Shown: positions 28,264-38,139 of the stretch, one piece after another | Position numbering within the stretch: the stretch's first letter is position 1 | Layout of the letters: every line of letters starts with the position of its first letter | Assembly: GCF_028882255.1 (NCBI RefSeq) | Contig: NZ_JARBUY010000002.1 | Span: 632,342 to 696,341 of the forward strand | Length of the DNA: 64,000 nucleotides | Reading direction: 5' to 3' | Source: Maribacter polysaccharolyticus | Lineage (GTDB): Bacteria; Bacteroidota; Bacteroidia; Flavobacteriales; Flavobacteriaceae | The notes under the pieces: model-generated | Told to the model about the DNA's origin: nothing | Database searches by the model: none | Seen by the model: the letters and a program-made list of their open reading frames with translations, nothing else | Position numbers and translations under genes: made by a program

Positions 28264-29013
28264 ATGAAACGCCATATACCCAATTTCCTTACTTTGATGA
28301 ATGTTTTTTGTGGAAGTGTGGCCACGGTCTTCGCTGTTTTGAACCAGTTGGAACTTGCCGCATTTTTTGTCTTTCTAGGGATTATCTTTGACTTTTTTGA
28401 CGGAATGGCAGCCCGTATTTTAAATGTGAAAAGTGAATTGGGATTGCAATTGGACTCATTGGCCGATGTAATTACCAGTGGACTTGTTCCTGGTATCGTT
28501 ATGTTTCAATTATTGGGCATGTCGATGAGTGGGGGGTGGAATGTGAATCTTTCTTCCGAAATTGCCCACGATACTTTTTGGGTCGGATTGAAGGTTGCTC
28601 CATTGCCCTTTTTGGGATTTTTGATTACCATGGCCTCTGCATACCGTTTGGCCAAATTCAATATAGATGAAAACCAGACAAGCTCCTTTATAGGTTTGCC
28701 GACCCCGGCCAATGCCTTATTGATCTTATCCCTACCGTTGATATTATTATATCAGGGTAATGATATTTTAAACAGTGTTATCCTTAACCAGTGGTTTTTG
28801 ATCGGGATCACCTTGTTAAGTACCTATTTATTGAATGCGAAAATCGAATTGTTCGCCTTGAAATTCAAGACATGGAATTTCAAGGATAATTCGCAGCGTT
28901 ATATTTTCCTTATCGTTAGTTTGGTGTTGCTGATGACCATGAAGTATTTGGCCATTCCGGCGATAATCGTTTTTTATGTCCTTAGTTCGTTGGTGGGGCG
29001 TTTACAGTCCTGA
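28264..29013 (+). CDS. pssA: CDP-diacylglycerol--serine O-phosphatidyltransferase
   Basis: A 249-aa integral membrane enzyme that makes phosphatidylserine, the precursor of phosphatidylethanolamine. The CDP-alcohol phosphotransferase motif is complete: Asp46-Gly47, Ala50-Arg51, Gly60, Asp64 and Asp68 (DGMAAR then LDSLAD). About seven hydrophobic helices follow the family plan. It is divergent from the Lnb-like gene. A possible weak terminator (GCCC, CTTT, GGGC, TTTT at 29031-29046) follows the stop. Confidence 0.95.
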   Translation: MKRHIPNFLTLMNVFCGSVATVFAVLNQLELAAFFVFLGIIFDFFDGMAARILNVKSELGLQLDSLADVITSGLVPGIVMFQLLGMSMSGGWNVNLSSEIAHDTFWVGLKVAPLPFLGFLITMASAYRLAKFNIDENQTSSFIGLPTPANALLILSLPLILLYQGNDILNSVILNQWFLIGITLLSTYLLNAKIELFALKFKTWNFKDNSQRYIFLIVSLVLLMTMKYLAIPAIIVFYVLSSLVGRLQS

Positions 29014-29403
29014 CGTATCCCCTTCTTTGGGCCCCTTTGGGCTTTTAATGACGTGATTACTGCTTTTTCACAAAAAATGTCCCATTAATTCCACTCCTGG
29101 CATTCCAGATCCCAGCCCATTAGGGCCATCAGGAATACGGATCTTCTTTAAGGTAATCGCTCCTTTTCATCATGTCGGTAATCTGGTCGTAGCGCTATCG
29201 GGTTGACCTGCCCATTAAGGGCTACTTTCGTATGGGTATATGGGTCATTGCCTAATGGAGAACTATTGAACGGACAGGAAATTAGGGTGCGAACAATAGG
29301 TTGATGCCTTACTGGGACCTATAAAGTGTAAGGATGGGAATATATGCGCAACGGAATCCACGCGGGAAAACGGACAAAATTAAAAAGGGTTGCCGTTGGT
29401 TGC
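29014..29403. other. Intergenic region between pssA and lptB (convergent)
   Basis: About 390 bp between two convergent genes. The only structure seen is the short hairpin GCCCCTTTGGGC followed by TTTT at 29031-29046, which may terminate pssA. No other gene is supported. Confidence 0.45.
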
Positions 29404-30144
29404 TTAAAAATCCAACTTCTTTTTACGCAGTTCAAAGTTTTGCCCCAGGTATACCTTACGCACCATTTCATCGGCTGCAAGATCTTCGGGAATACCTGAT
29501 TTTAGGATACCCCCTTCGAACATCAAATAGGAGCGCTCGGTAATCGCCAAGGTTTCCTGAACATTATGGTCGGTAATCAAGATACCGATATTCTTATCTT
29601 TTAAATGGGCCACGATCCGTTGGATATCCTCAACGGCCACGGGGTCGACCCCTGCAAAGGGCTCATCCAACAGAATGAATTTAGGGTCGGTGGCAAGGGC
29701 CCTGGCAATCTCGGTCCTTCGTCGTTCCCCTCCGGAAAGTAGATCGCCCCTGTTTTTTCGAATATGCCCAAGACCGAATTCCTCTATGAGCGATTCCATT
29801 TTCATGCGTTGTTCTTTTTTGCTCAGGCTTGTGAGTTGCAGAACGCTTAGGATATTCTTTTCAATGCTCAATTTGCGAAAGACCGAAGCTTCCTGTGCCA
29901 AATAGCCAATACCGTTTTGGGCCCTTTTGTACATCGGGAAGTTGGTTATTTCCATGTCATCCAGATAGATGTTTCCACTATTGGGTTTAATAAGCCCGAC
30001 GATCATGTAGAACGAAGTCGTTTTTCCAGCTCCATTGGGCCCAAGGAGTCCAACGATTTCCCCTTGGTTGACTTCCAGTGAAATGCCTTTAACAACCTGT
30101 CGCCCTCGATAGGCTTTCATAATATTATCTGCTCTGAGCTTCAT
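29404..30144 (-). CDS. lptB: LPS export ABC transporter ATP-binding protein LptB
   Basis: A 246-aa ABC ATPase that powers LPS extraction from the inner membrane with LptF/G. Walker A is GPNGAGKTT, the signature [15 protein letters not shown], and Walker [20 protein letters not shown], the latter diagnostic for LptB. The Q-loop region [13 protein letters not shown] also fits. It is the last gene of a kdsD-tatC-lptB run on the minus strand, common in Bacteroidota, and so sits beside a Kdo-pathway isomerase. A TAGATTTG box at 30180-30187 may give it its own promoter. Confidence 0.95.
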   Translation of the reverse strand: MKLRADNIMKAYRGRQVVKGISLEVNQGEIVGLLGPNGAGKTTSFYMIVGLIKPNSGNIYLDDMEITNFPMYKRAQNGIGYLAQEASVFRKLSIEKNILSVLQLTSLSKKEQRMKMESLIEEFGLGHIRKNRGDLLSGGERRRTEIARALATDPKFILLDEPFAGVDPVAVEDIQRIVAHLKDKNIGILITDHNVQETLAITERSYLMFEGGILKSGIPEDLAADEMVRKVYLGQNFELRKKKLDF

Positions 30145-30226
30145 ATATGGCTTTGGATAAAATCAAACATAACATCCATCAAATCTAAATCTAAATACTG
30201 GGAGATGTCGTTTTATTCATGGTTTT

Positions 30227-31081
30227 TTAACCTTTTTTAGTATTCTTGGCGGCCATCCTGGCTTCTTTTTTGGCTTCGGACTTCAAGACCATTTTTGAAA
30301 TATAGATGCTTACTTGGTATAAAATAAGAACGGGAACGGCTACGATTATTTGACTCGCGACATCCGGAGGGGTAATTACAGCCGATAAAATAAGGACGAT
30401 GACCAAAGCGATTTTTCGATATTTCTTCATCAAATCGGGAGTGACCAATCCTATTTTGGTTAAAAAGTATATCAGGATAGGTAGTTCAAATAGGATGCCA
30501 CATGCGATTACCGAAGAACGTACGGTAGCGATATAGGATCCTATGTCAAACTCGTTCAGTACCAATTCACTGACTTGATAGGTGCCCAGGAAATTGATCG
30601 ATAGTGGCGCAACGACGTAATAGCCGAAGAGTACCCCGATAAAAAACAGAAAAGAAGCGATAAGGATGAAACCACGGGAGTTTCTCCGTTCCTTTTCGTA
30701 CAGACCCGGACTGATGAACTTCCATAATTCGTAGAGAACATAAGGGAATCCCAAGATGAAACCTGCCCAAATAGAGGTCCAGATATGGGCTGAAAATTGC
30801 CCCGACATTAAACGGCTCTGTATGGTAAACGGTAATTTTTCGGCACAAAATGCCGAGTCGAAACCTAAGGAGGTCGCTATCTCACAAAACAGGCGATAGG
30901 TAGGGAAGTCCATTTTTGAAGGCCCGAAAATGACGGTGTCAAAAATAAAGCCTCTCATAAGAAAAGCTACGGCCCCAATAATGACAATCGCCAGGGTAGC
31001 GCGTATCAGATGCCATCGCAATTCCTCTAGATGATCAAGAAAAGACATTTCGTCCGGACTTTTTGCTTCGGTTTTTGCCAT
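30227..31081 (-). CDS. tatC: Sec-independent protein translocase subunit TatC
   Basis: A 284-aa membrane protein with six helices. The N-terminal cytoplasmic motif SFLDHLEELRWHLIRA is the conserved signal-peptide-binding segment, and the FxxYELWKFISPGLYEKER region is the second family mark. The first periplasmic loop is longer than in E. coli and contains two Cys. Its ATG overlaps the TAA of kdsD by one base, so the two are coupled. No tatA is adjacent. Confidence 0.95.
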   Translation of the reverse strand: MAKTEAKSPDEMSFLDHLEELRWHLIRATLAIVIIGAVAFLMRGFIFDTVIFGPSKMDFPTYRLFCEIATSLGFDSAFCAEKLPFTIQSRLMSGQFSAHIWTSIWAGFILGFPYVLYELWKFISPGLYEKERRNSRGFILIASFLFFIGVLFGYYVVAPLSINFLGTYQVSELVLNEFDIGSYIATVRSSVIACGILFELPILIYFLTKIGLVTPDLMKKYRKIALVIVLILSAVITPPDVASQIIVAVPVLILYQVSIYISKMVLKSEAKKEARMAAKNTKKG

Positions 31082-32046
31082 TATAATATGCCTTCGTTAA
31101 TTAAGTTGTGTAAATGGACGATACCTTTATAAACCCCTTTTTCAACTGCCAATAACTGGGAAATCTCATTTTCTTGCATCAGTTCAAGGGCCGTAATGGC
31201 CAGTTTTTTGGTTTCAATGGTCTTGGGGGAAAGGGTCATGATGTCCTTGGCCTTTAATCCATTGATGTTTTCATATTTATTCAACATTCTACGAATATCC
31301 CCATCCGTGACCACTCCTACAAGTTTTTTTTCATGTATGACGGCGGCCACACCCAACATTTTTTCGGAAATCTCGACGATGACCTTGCGAATATCGGTAT
31401 CTATGTCAACTTGGGGTTTCATGTTGGTTTGTACAATGTCGCCTACGGTAAGGTACAAGCGTTTGCCCAAGGAGCCACCTGGATGGTATTTGGCAAAATC
31501 CTTGCTGCTGAATCCCTTTGATTCCAATAAACAAATGGCCAATGCGTCGCCCATGACCAATTGCGCCGATGTGCTGGTCGTAGGTGCGAGATTGTTGGGA
31601 CAGGCCTCTTTCTCTACAAAGGTGTTCAATACGTGGTGGGCTTGTTGGGCCAGGAACGAATCGGTATTTCCGGTCATCGCGATCAGGATATTTTTACCTC
31701 TTTTGATCAAAGGAACCAGCATTTTGATCTCTGGAGTATTGCCGCTTTTGGAAATGCATATCACGACGTCATCGTCCTGTATGGTTCCCAAATCACCATG
31801 TATGGCGTCACCTGCGTGCATGAATACGGCCGGTGTCCCCGTAGAATTCAACGTGGCCACTATTTTGGTGGCGATTATGGCGCTTTTACCGATCCCCGTG
31901 ATAATGACACGTCCTTTGGAATTTAAGATCCGATTTACCGTTAATGCAAAATCCTCATTTAGGAGGTTTGCCAAATTACCTATGGCCTTACTTTCGGTTT
32001 CAATGGTTTTTCTGGCTAATTGAAGTATGGTATCTGAATTGTTCAA
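31081..32046 (-). CDS. kdsD: D-arabinose 5-phosphate isomerase (KpsF/GutQ family)
   Basis: A 321-aa protein with an N-terminal SIS sugar isomerase domain (VIITGIGKSAIIATKIVATL, then SGNTPEI and PTTSTSAQLVMGDALA) and two C-terminal CBS domains (from about 205). It converts D-ribulose 5-phosphate to D-arabinose 5-phosphate, the first step to Kdo for lipid A. Its position at the head of a cluster with tatC and lptB agrees. The ATG at 32046 has a candidate promoter 60 nt upstream. Confidence 0.93.
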   Translation of the reverse strand: MNNSDTILQLARKTIETESKAIGNLANLLNEDFALTVNRILNSKGRVIITGIGKSAIIATKIVATLNSTGTPAVFMHAGDAIHGDLGTIQDDDVVICISKSGNTPEIKMLVPLIKRGKNILIAMTGNTDSFLAQQAHHVLNTFVEKEACPNNLAPTTSTSAQLVMGDALAICLLESKGFSSKDFAKYHPGGSLGKRLYLTVGDIVQTNMKPQVDIDTDIRKVIVEISEKMLGVAAVIHEKKLVGVVTDGDIRRMLNKYENINGLKAKDIMTLSPKTIETKKLAITALELMQENEISQLLAVEKGVYKGIVHLHNLINEGIL

Positions 32047-32104
32047 TGTATATTTGAGGTTAAGGATTGTAATCCTAATAAAGAATGTATTATATTTAAG
32101 TTTA

Positions 32105-32133
32105 CAAAATTACATAAACTTACTATTATACAA
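32105..32133 (-). promoter_or_regulatory. Candidate promoter of the kdsD-tatC-lptB cluster
   Basis: On the minus strand TTG (32131-32133), an 18-nt spacer and an exact -7 box TAATTTTG (32105-32112). The leader to the ATG would be about 54 nt. The same 195-bp gap must also hold the recQ promoter. Confidence 0.5.
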
Positions 32134-32240
32134 TAGTTAAGTTTTAAAGGATATTAAGGTGCAATTTGTATAGTAGGATAAAACACCTTATCTTGAATGA
32201 ATATTGGTTGATGACCTAGGTCATTGAATATGAAGAACAG

Positions 32241-34451
32241 ATGGCAAAAAAGGAGATGGGGCTAAATGATATGGATATACATGCCTCGTTAAAAAAGTAT
32301 TTCGGATTTTCCCGATTCAAGGGACTACAGGAAGAAGTAATCACAAACATTGTTAAGGGCAATAACACTTTCGTCATAATGCCGACGGGCGGCGGTAAGT
32401 CACTTTGCTACCAATTACCGGCCTTAATGAAGCAGGGTACGGCCATTATCGTATCCCCTTTGATTGCTTTGATGAAAAACCAGGTCGATGCAATACGCGG
32501 CATTTCGGATAACCATGGCGTTGCCCATGTGCTTAATTCCTCATTGAACAAAACTGAAGTTAAGAAAGTAAAGAGCGATATCTCGAAAGGGGTGACCAAG
32601 CTGCTTTATGTTGCTCCGGAATCGCTTACAAAGGAAGAGTATGTCGATTTTTTGAAAACACAGGAAATTTCTTTCGTGGCGGTTGATGAGGCGCATTGTA
32701 TTTCGGAATGGGGGCACGATTTTAGACCGGAATATAGAAACCTGCGTACCATTGTGGGTCGATTGGGTGAAAATATACCGATCATCGGTTTGACGGCAAC
32801 GGCTACCCCAAAAGTGCAGGAGGACATTATCAAGAATTTAGGGATCAATGATGCCAAGGTTTTTAAGGCTTCGTTCAATAGGCCCAATCTATTCTATGAA
32901 ATTCGACCTAAAACGGCGAATGTCGACGCGGATATTATTCGGTTTGTCAAGCAAAATCAAGGTAAATCGGGCATTATCTATTGCTTGAGCAGAAAACGGG
33001 TAGAGGAATTGGCACAGGTTTTACAGGTAAACGGGATCAGTGCGGTTCCTTATCATGCCGGTTTTGATGCCAAGACGCGATCAAAGTATCAGGATATGTT
33101 TCTTATGGAAGATGTTGATGTTGTGGTCGCGACCATAGCTTTTGGTATGGGTATCGACAAACCCGATGTTCGTTTTGTCATTCACCACGATATTCCAAAA
33201 AGCATCGAAAGTTATTATCAGGAAACCGGTCGCGCCGGTCGGGATGACGGGGAAGGGCATTGTTTGGCCTTCTATTCCTATAAGGATATCGAGAAACTCG
33301 AAAAATTCATGTCCGGGAAGCCTGTTGCGGAACAAGAGATCGGAAATGCCCTGTTGCAAGAAGTCGTCGCCTATGCGGAAACCTCCATGTCCCGAAGAAA
33401 ATTCATGCTTCACTACTTTGGGGAAGAATTTGATGAGGTGAATGGGGAAGGTGCCGATATGGATGACAATGCACGTAATCCGAAGGAAAAACAGGAAGCA
33501 AAAGACGATGTCGTTAAAATATTGCGCACCGTTGAGGAAACCAGTGGCAAATTTAAATCCAAGGAAATCGTAAAAACCATTATCGGGCAGGTGAATGCCT
33601 TGATATCTTCCCATAAGGCCAATGAAAAATCGGTTTTTGGGATAGGTTCGGACAAAAGTGAGAATCATTGGATGGCCTTGATACGGCAAATGTTGGTCGC
33701 CGGTCTTTTGAAGAAAGAAATAGAGTCGTACGGTGTCCTTCATGTTACCGAAAGCGGAAAGGCCTTCCTTGCCCATCCCACATCGTTCATGATGACCAAG
33801 GATCATGAGTACAGCAAAGAAAGGGATGAAGCCATTGTAAGCGCCTCAAAAGGTGGTGTTGCCGATGAGAAACTCTTGAAGCTCCTGAAATCGCTTCGAA
33901 AAAAACAGGCCGACGCACTAGGTGTGCCTCCTTTTGTAGTGTTCCAGGACCCCTCTTTACAGGATATGGCTTTAAAATACCCCATTACCATGGAAGAGAT
34001 GTTGAACATCTATGGGGTAGGAGAGGGTAAGGCCAAAAAGTATGGAAAACCCTTCCTTAAGGCCATTGCAGAATATGTGGAAGGGAATGACATTATTCGG
34101 CCAGACGACCTTGTCGTCAAAAGTACAGGCGCAAATTCAGGGCTTAAACTCTATATTATCCAGAATGTGGATCGCAAACTGGATCTGGAGGATATTGCCT
34201 CGGCCAAAGGACTTGAAATTTCTGAGCTCATCAAGGAAATGGAGCAAATAGTCTATAGCGGTACAAAATTGAATATCGGTTATTATATCGATGAGGTTTT
34301 GGATGAAGATCAACAGGAAGAGATCCATGACTATTTCTTGGAGGCCGAGACCGATGATCTTGAGGAGGCCATGCAAGAGTTCGATGGGGAATATGAAGAA
34401 GAAGACCTTAGGTTGTATCGGCTTAAATTCATTAGTGAAGTGGCCAATTGA
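32241..34451 (+). CDS. recQ: ATP-dependent DNA helicase RecQ, without zinc-ligand cysteines
   Basis: A 736-aa 3'-5' helicase of recombination and repair. Walker A is PTGGGKSLCYQLPA, motif II AVDEAHCISEWGHDF includes the aromatic-rich loop, and motif VI is YYQETGRAGRDD. An RQC winged-helix region, an HRDC domain (about 540-610) and an acidic C-terminal tail follow. In the RecQ-Ct region, where E. coli RecQ binds zinc with four Cys, this protein reads SMSRRKFMLHYFGEEFDEVN and then an acidic stretch with no Cys at all. Length beyond 610 aa comes from the C-terminal tail, which is usual in Flavobacteriia. Confidence 0.95.
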   Translation: MAKKEMGLNDMDIHASLKKYFGFSRFKGLQEEVITNIVKGNNTFVIMPTGGGKSLCYQLPALMKQGTAIIVSPLIALMKNQVDAIRGISDNHGVAHVLNSSLNKTEVKKVKSDISKGVTKLLYVAPESLTKEEYVDFLKTQEISFVAVDEAHCISEWGHDFRPEYRNLRTIVGRLGENIPIIGLTATATPKVQEDIIKNLGINDAKVFKASFNRPNLFYEIRPKTANVDADIIRFVKQNQGKSGIIYCLSRKRVEELAQVLQVNGISAVPYHAGFDAKTRSKYQDMFLMEDVDVVVATIAFGMGIDKPDVRFVIHHDIPKSIESYYQETGRAGRDDGEGHCLAFYSYKDIEKLEKFMSGKPVAEQEIGNALLQEVVAYAETSMSRRKFMLHYFGEEFDEVNGEGADMDDNARNPKEKQEAKDDVVKILRTVEETSGKFKSKEIVKTIIGQVNALISSHKANEKSVFGIGSDKSENHWMALIRQMLVAGLLKKEIESYGVLHVTESGKAFLAHPTSFMMTKDHEYSKERDEAIVSASKGGVADEKLLKLLKSLRKKQADALGVPPFVVFQDPSLQDMALKYPITMEEMLNIYGVGEGKAKKYGKPFLKAIAEYVEGNDIIRPDDLVVKSTGANSGLKLYIIQNVDRKLDLEDIASAKGLEISELIKEMEQIVYSGTKLNIGYYIDEVLDEDQQEEIHDYFLEAETDDLEEAMQEFDGEYEEEDLRLYRLKFISEVAN

Positions 34452-34475
34452 TCGAATCCATTATTACGGAATAAA

Positions 34476-34511
34476 AAGAAACGTCCTGAAATATCATCAG
34501 GACGTTTCTAT
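34476..34511. terminator. Bidirectional terminator between recQ and the 34530 gene
   Basis: A perfect inverted repeat: AGAAACGTCCTGA, short loop, TCAGGACGTTTCT, with A-rich and T-rich flanks. It lies between two convergent stops. Confidence 0.9.
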
Positions 34512-34529
34512 TCTATGTCCCTATCGGTT

Positions 34530-35861
34530 TTAAGGAGCTGTACTTCCCTCGTTGGTATTCGACTTTTTAAGTTGGCGTTGTATTTTCTTTATTGCCGACT
34601 CTATCGATTTTTCCGGTTCGATGATGTTGTATTCGCCCCAGAAATCGGGGTCTGAAAATCCTACCGCCTCGTCTTCCAAAATAATGGAGGCCTTGATCCG
34701 TTCCCTGGCCTTGGGCATATCGTCGGTTAGGTTCTTTTCCCAATCGGTAACGGCCATTTCGCAAGATAGGCTATAGACCGAGTTGAAGAGTTTTTTATCC
34801 CAATCGATTTTGAATTCCAACAGTACATTGCTGTATCCATAATACCATTTATTGTCTTTTTCCCGATAGTCTACCCGGTAGGCGACCTTGGTGGGCCATA
34901 CCCTTGCATTGGCGGGTTTTTTACGAACGAATAATTTAGCGGCCTCGTACTTGTTGGTAATGTTCAGTTCGTAAATCGCACTGGTAAGTATCTTACGTTC
35001 CGGATCAATGAATAATTGACCTGTGTATAATTGGTGGGTGATATTGGGTTTTTGGTTGAACTTGATCACGTAAATCTGTCGGTTGTCGATCCGGGTGGAG
35101 CGTTCGAATTTAAAATCATAGTAATCCAAGGCATTTTCATGGAAAATATACTCCGGGTACTTCATGACGTCTACATGGAGGGTATTGAAGGGCCCTCCTT
35201 GTAATTTGAGCGCAATGGTATCCAATTTGCTGTAATCGGTGCTTTTGCGTGCTTTGTATAAGGTGATCCCATCATTTTTACTTGAATTATAGGGGGCTTT
35301 ATAGATATTGACCACAGCTTCGGAAAGGGAGACGTTTTTCTTTCTTTTTTTTATGGTTTCCCTATAAAAGGCGGTCATTAAGGTGGGGTCGTTAAAATAG
35401 TTCTGTCCTTTTCTGTTCAGGGTTTCACGCACCAATTCCTCAGCATCCTTGGGAATACTTAAACTGACTTCGCTTAGGGCTTCCACAAAAACATCCATAT
35501 AGATTTTGTTCTTATCTTCACTGAATTCTGAAAGCGGGATCGTTTTGGTCCTGTAGCCCAAGAAAGTGACCGTAACGTTGCCCGATTCCATAGTGGACGG
35601 AACCTTTAGCACGAATTCGCCATCCGTATTGGAAATTATGCTAATGTTCGTGTTTTCAACTGAAAGGGTGGCAAAAACCAAGGGATTTTTGGTGTCGGCA
35701 TCCATGATTTTACCCTTGTACTGCTTGTATTCCATTTCTTGCTCTTGGATATCTTGGAAAAAAGCGAATGCTTTGGGTGTGCCTATCAATCCTATGAACA
35801 AGAAGGCGAACAGTAGGATTTTGCAGGTCTTTATGGACGGTTGTCGGATTTTATTTCTCAT
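34530..35861 (-). CDS. Exported protein with carboxypeptidase-like regulatory domain
   Basis: A 443-aa protein with a signal sequence (about residues 12-33, LLFAFLFIGLIGTPKAFAFF). A CarboxypepD_reg-like beta-sandwich spans about 45-125 (GKIMDADTKNPLVFATLSVE, then FLGYRTKTIPL). The remaining 300 residues are a beta-rich domain typical of Bacteroidota outer-membrane-associated proteins (with NRQIYVIKFNQKP and GQLFIDPERKILTSAIYEL). There is no TonB plug or barrel, so it is probably a periplasmic or surface accessory protein. The function is unknown. It is a single gene ended by the shared terminator. Confidence 0.8.
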   Translation of the reverse strand: MRNKIRQPSIKTCKILLFAFLFIGLIGTPKAFAFFQDIQEQEMEYKQYKGKIMDADTKNPLVFATLSVENTNISIISNTDGEFVLKVPSTMESGNVTVTFLGYRTKTIPLSEFSEDKNKIYMDVFVEALSEVSLSIPKDAEELVRETLNRKGQNYFNDPTLMTAFYRETIKKRKKNVSLSEAVVNIYKAPYNSSKNDGITLYKARKSTDYSKLDTIALKLQGGPFNTLHVDVMKYPEYIFHENALDYYDFKFERSTRIDNRQIYVIKFNQKPNITHQLYTGQLFIDPERKILTSAIYELNITNKYEAAKLFVRKKPANARVWPTKVAYRVDYREKDNKWYYGYSNVLLEFKIDWDKKLFNSVYSLSCEMAVTDWEKNLTDDMPKARERIKASIILEDEAVGFSDPDFWGEYNIIEPEKSIESAIKKIQRQLKKSNTNEGSTAP

Positions 35862-36111
35862 GATCGAATTTTAAATGTTGAGTAGCTTATATGCCTTAAA
35901 CAAGTTAGTGATTTTTAGTTGAATAAGTTGTTAAATTTAACTTATAAACCCGTCAGATGCTTGCTGCTCCGGAATCTCTAAATCGCTTAAAGATCCCAAT
36001 TCGTTCGTGATTTGGCAATGATTTATATCAGCGTGTATTCGACTACCCGTAAAATCGTCTTGGGGTGTTATCGAAGCTTTCCTTGGCGCTGTTAAGGGGG
36101 TGTTGGTGATA

Positions 36112-36852
36112 TCAGGAAATATCATCATGGGTTTTGGAAGAGGTCGCTACAAGCCGGTTTATTTCGGCCAATTCCGCTGGGGTAAGATCCCTCCACTTCC
36201 CAACGGGAACGTCTAACTTAACATTCATGATACGAATGCGCTTCAGTTTTTTAACGTTGTATCCCAAATATTCGCACATACGACGTATTTGTCGGTTTAA
36301 GCCTTGGGTAAGGATGATCTTGAATTGGTATTTGCCAAGGCTTTCAACCTCGCATTTTCGTGTAACGGTATCCAAAATGGGAACCCCATTACGCATTTTT
36401 TCTAAAAAATCTTGGGTAATCGGTCTGTCAACGGTGACTAAATATTCTTTTTCATGGTGGTTTCTCGCACGGAGTATCTTATTTACGATATCACCATCAT
36501 TGGTTAAGAAAATGAGTCCTTCACTGGGCTTATCCAATCTTCCGATCGGGAAAATACGTTTCGGATAATTGATGAAATCGACGATATTGTCTTTCTCGAC
36601 CCTTGTGTCCGTGGTGCAGACAATGCCAATGGGTTTGTTGAATGCGAGATATACGGGTTTCTCTTTAGGTTCGGATATGAGTTCTCCATCCACGCGAACC
36701 TCGTCCCCTGGAACGATTTTAGTTCCCATTTCGGGAACGGAGCCATTGATGGTCACCCTACCTTGATCGATTAATTTATCGGCCGCTCTACGGGAGCAAT
36801 AACCAACTTCACTTAGGTATTTATTGATTCGGGTTTGTTTGGGTGCTGACAT
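36112..36852 (-). CDS. rluF: 23S rRNA pseudouridine synthase, RluF type
   Basis: A 246-aa pseudouridine synthase. The N-terminal S4 RNA-binding domain reads [20 protein letters not shown]. The catalytic motif [11 protein letters not shown] puts the nucleophile at Asp107, and the C-terminal [20 protein letters not shown] is typical of RluB/E/F. The match is best to RluF (23S U2604). The ATG at 36852 is supported by an exact -7 box TAAATTTG at 36877-36884. A longer frame to 36900 would start upstream of that promoter. Confidence 0.92.
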   Translation of the reverse strand: MSAPKQTRINKYLSEVGYCSRRAADKLIDQGRVTINGSVPEMGTKIVPGDEVRVDGELISEPKEKPVYLAFNKPIGIVCTTDTRVEKDNIVDFINYPKRIFPIGRLDKPSEGLIFLTNDGDIVNKILRARNHHEKEYLVTVDRPITQDFLEKMRNGVPILDTVTRKCEVESLGKYQFKIILTQGLNRQIRRMCEYLGYNVKKLKRIRIMNVKLDVPVGKWRDLTPAELAEINRLVATSSKTHDDIS

Positions 36853-36876
36853 TCGGGACGTTTCTTGGTGTGACTG

Positions 36877-36884
36877 CAAATTTA
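36877..36884 (-). promoter_or_regulatory. -7 promoter box of rluF
   Basis: TAAATTTG on the minus strand matches TAnnTTTG exactly and would start transcription about 20 nt before the ATG at 36852. The -33 element is not clear. Confidence 0.45.
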
Positions 36885-36903
36885 CGGTTTTCCATCTCAA
36901 AAA

Positions 36904-38139
36904 TCAGGATTCCTTTTTTGACATCATTTTAAGGGTGAATCCACCCAAAACAAAAATGATGGTCCCTAGGATGCCCCAAAGCCAAAGTTTGTTTTTGAAC
37001 AAGGGGGTAGGTTGCGCTTTCTTTTTCTTTGGAATGCGTATTTCATTTCCCAATCCGACATTGTCCAAAGTTTCGGGGATGTTCTTACTGGTATATGCAA
37101 TGTCGTAATTTGGAGTGTGGGCATTGGCATTTCCATAGACCAAAAAGTAATCCCGATTTTCGGAAAACCGGGTTATTAACCAGTGAACATAGCCTTTAAC
37201 CTGTACATTCTTAATGTTGAGGGGTTGGTTATCATGGTCTTCGATTATGATCTTCAGTTTCCGGGCCATAACGGAATTGAACCTGAATCCGTTCTTTTCA
37301 ATCGAATTGAGTGTACCTCGGTAAAGGGTTCGGTAACCGTAGTGTGTCCCTTTTTCGGTATTCGTACTGTCCAGGGCATATTGAATTTGGAAGGATCGAT
37401 AATAATCGAATCCATTTTCGATATCCAGGTTGAGAAAGCTTATGGGGGCCCTTTGGTCCATGTCTATGTCCAGAATGGTTTGTTTTAGATCCTTGTCCCT
37501 TGAAATCCCAACATGGGCAATGTCCATGCTTTTATATTGGGCTTCAATATCCTGGTTCAAAAAAATATGTGCACCTTGTAATTCAGGAGCTATCCCGCTT
37601 TTGAATGATATGCGATAATATCGGAATTTTGCATTGGGGAAGTTCAAATGGGTAAACCGGTAATCGGTTTGCTCGTTTTTTACGGATAGGATTCGGGAAT
37701 CCCTTAAAATCGTAAACCAATCGGACTGATCTTGACTGCCCTCCAAAGTAACTTTCCAGTCAAAGTTTTCAGTGGCGAAATCCAAAATGATTTCGTTTAA
37801 GCTTTCATGGGTAGGGACTTCGAAAGTAAAGTAATGCACCTTGTTTTTCTTGGAAACATTGATTAATTCAAAAGGAAGTTCATGTTGTACACGTTCCGCT
37901 TTTCCCACCTTCAAAAGGTAAGGGGCTTCTATAGTGTCGTTTGGGGATATTCCGAATATCCGAATATCGGAAAGGTCGTTCGATACCCCATTGAAGACAG
38001 CAGTGGGCAGTTCCAGGGCATGCCACTGTTCCGTGATGCCCACAATTTTCCTTTTGGCACTATATTCGCCCATTTGGGCATAAGATCGTAGACCGAAAAC
38101 GAGTAAAATAAAAAGAAGGGGGCTATACACGATCTTCAT
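36904..38139 (-). CDS. DUF3999 family exported protein
   Basis: A 411-aa protein with a signal peptide (MKIVYSPLLFILLVFGLRSYAQ), a large beta-rich periplasmic part (first sandwich with ITEQWHALELPTAVFNGVSN, then SDIRIFG) and a C-terminal transmembrane helix (about 385-405, LWLWGILGTIIFVLGGFTL). That matches DUF3999, which commonly pairs with DUF2339 proteins. It overlaps the DUF2339 gene by 17 nt. The pair probably forms an inner-membrane complex of unknown role. Confidence 0.88.
   Translation of the reverse strand: MKIVYSPLLFILLVFGLRSYAQMGEYSAKRKIVGITEQWHALELPTAVFNGVSNDLSDIRIFGISPNDTIEAPYLLKVGKAERVQHELPFELINVSKKNKVHYFTFEVPTHESLNEIILDFATENFDWKVTLEGSQDQSDWFTILRDSRILSVKNEQTDYRFTHLNFPNAKFRYYRISFKSGIAPELQGAHIFLNQDIEAQYKSMDIAHVGISRDKDLKQTILDIDMDQRAPISFLNLDIENGFDYYRSFQIQYALDSTNTEKGTHYGYRTLYRGTLNSIEKNGFRFNSVMARKLKIIIEDHDNQPLNIKNVQVKGYVHWLITRFSENRDYFLVYGNANAHTPNYDIAYTSKNIPETLDNVGLGNEIRIPKKKKAQPTPLFKNKLWLWGILGTIIFVLGGFTLKMMSKKES

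Noticed and set aside
35937-36128. A 63-codon frame overlapping the end of rluF
   Set aside because: It overlaps the end of a real gene on the same strand, has no supportive leader and no family look.
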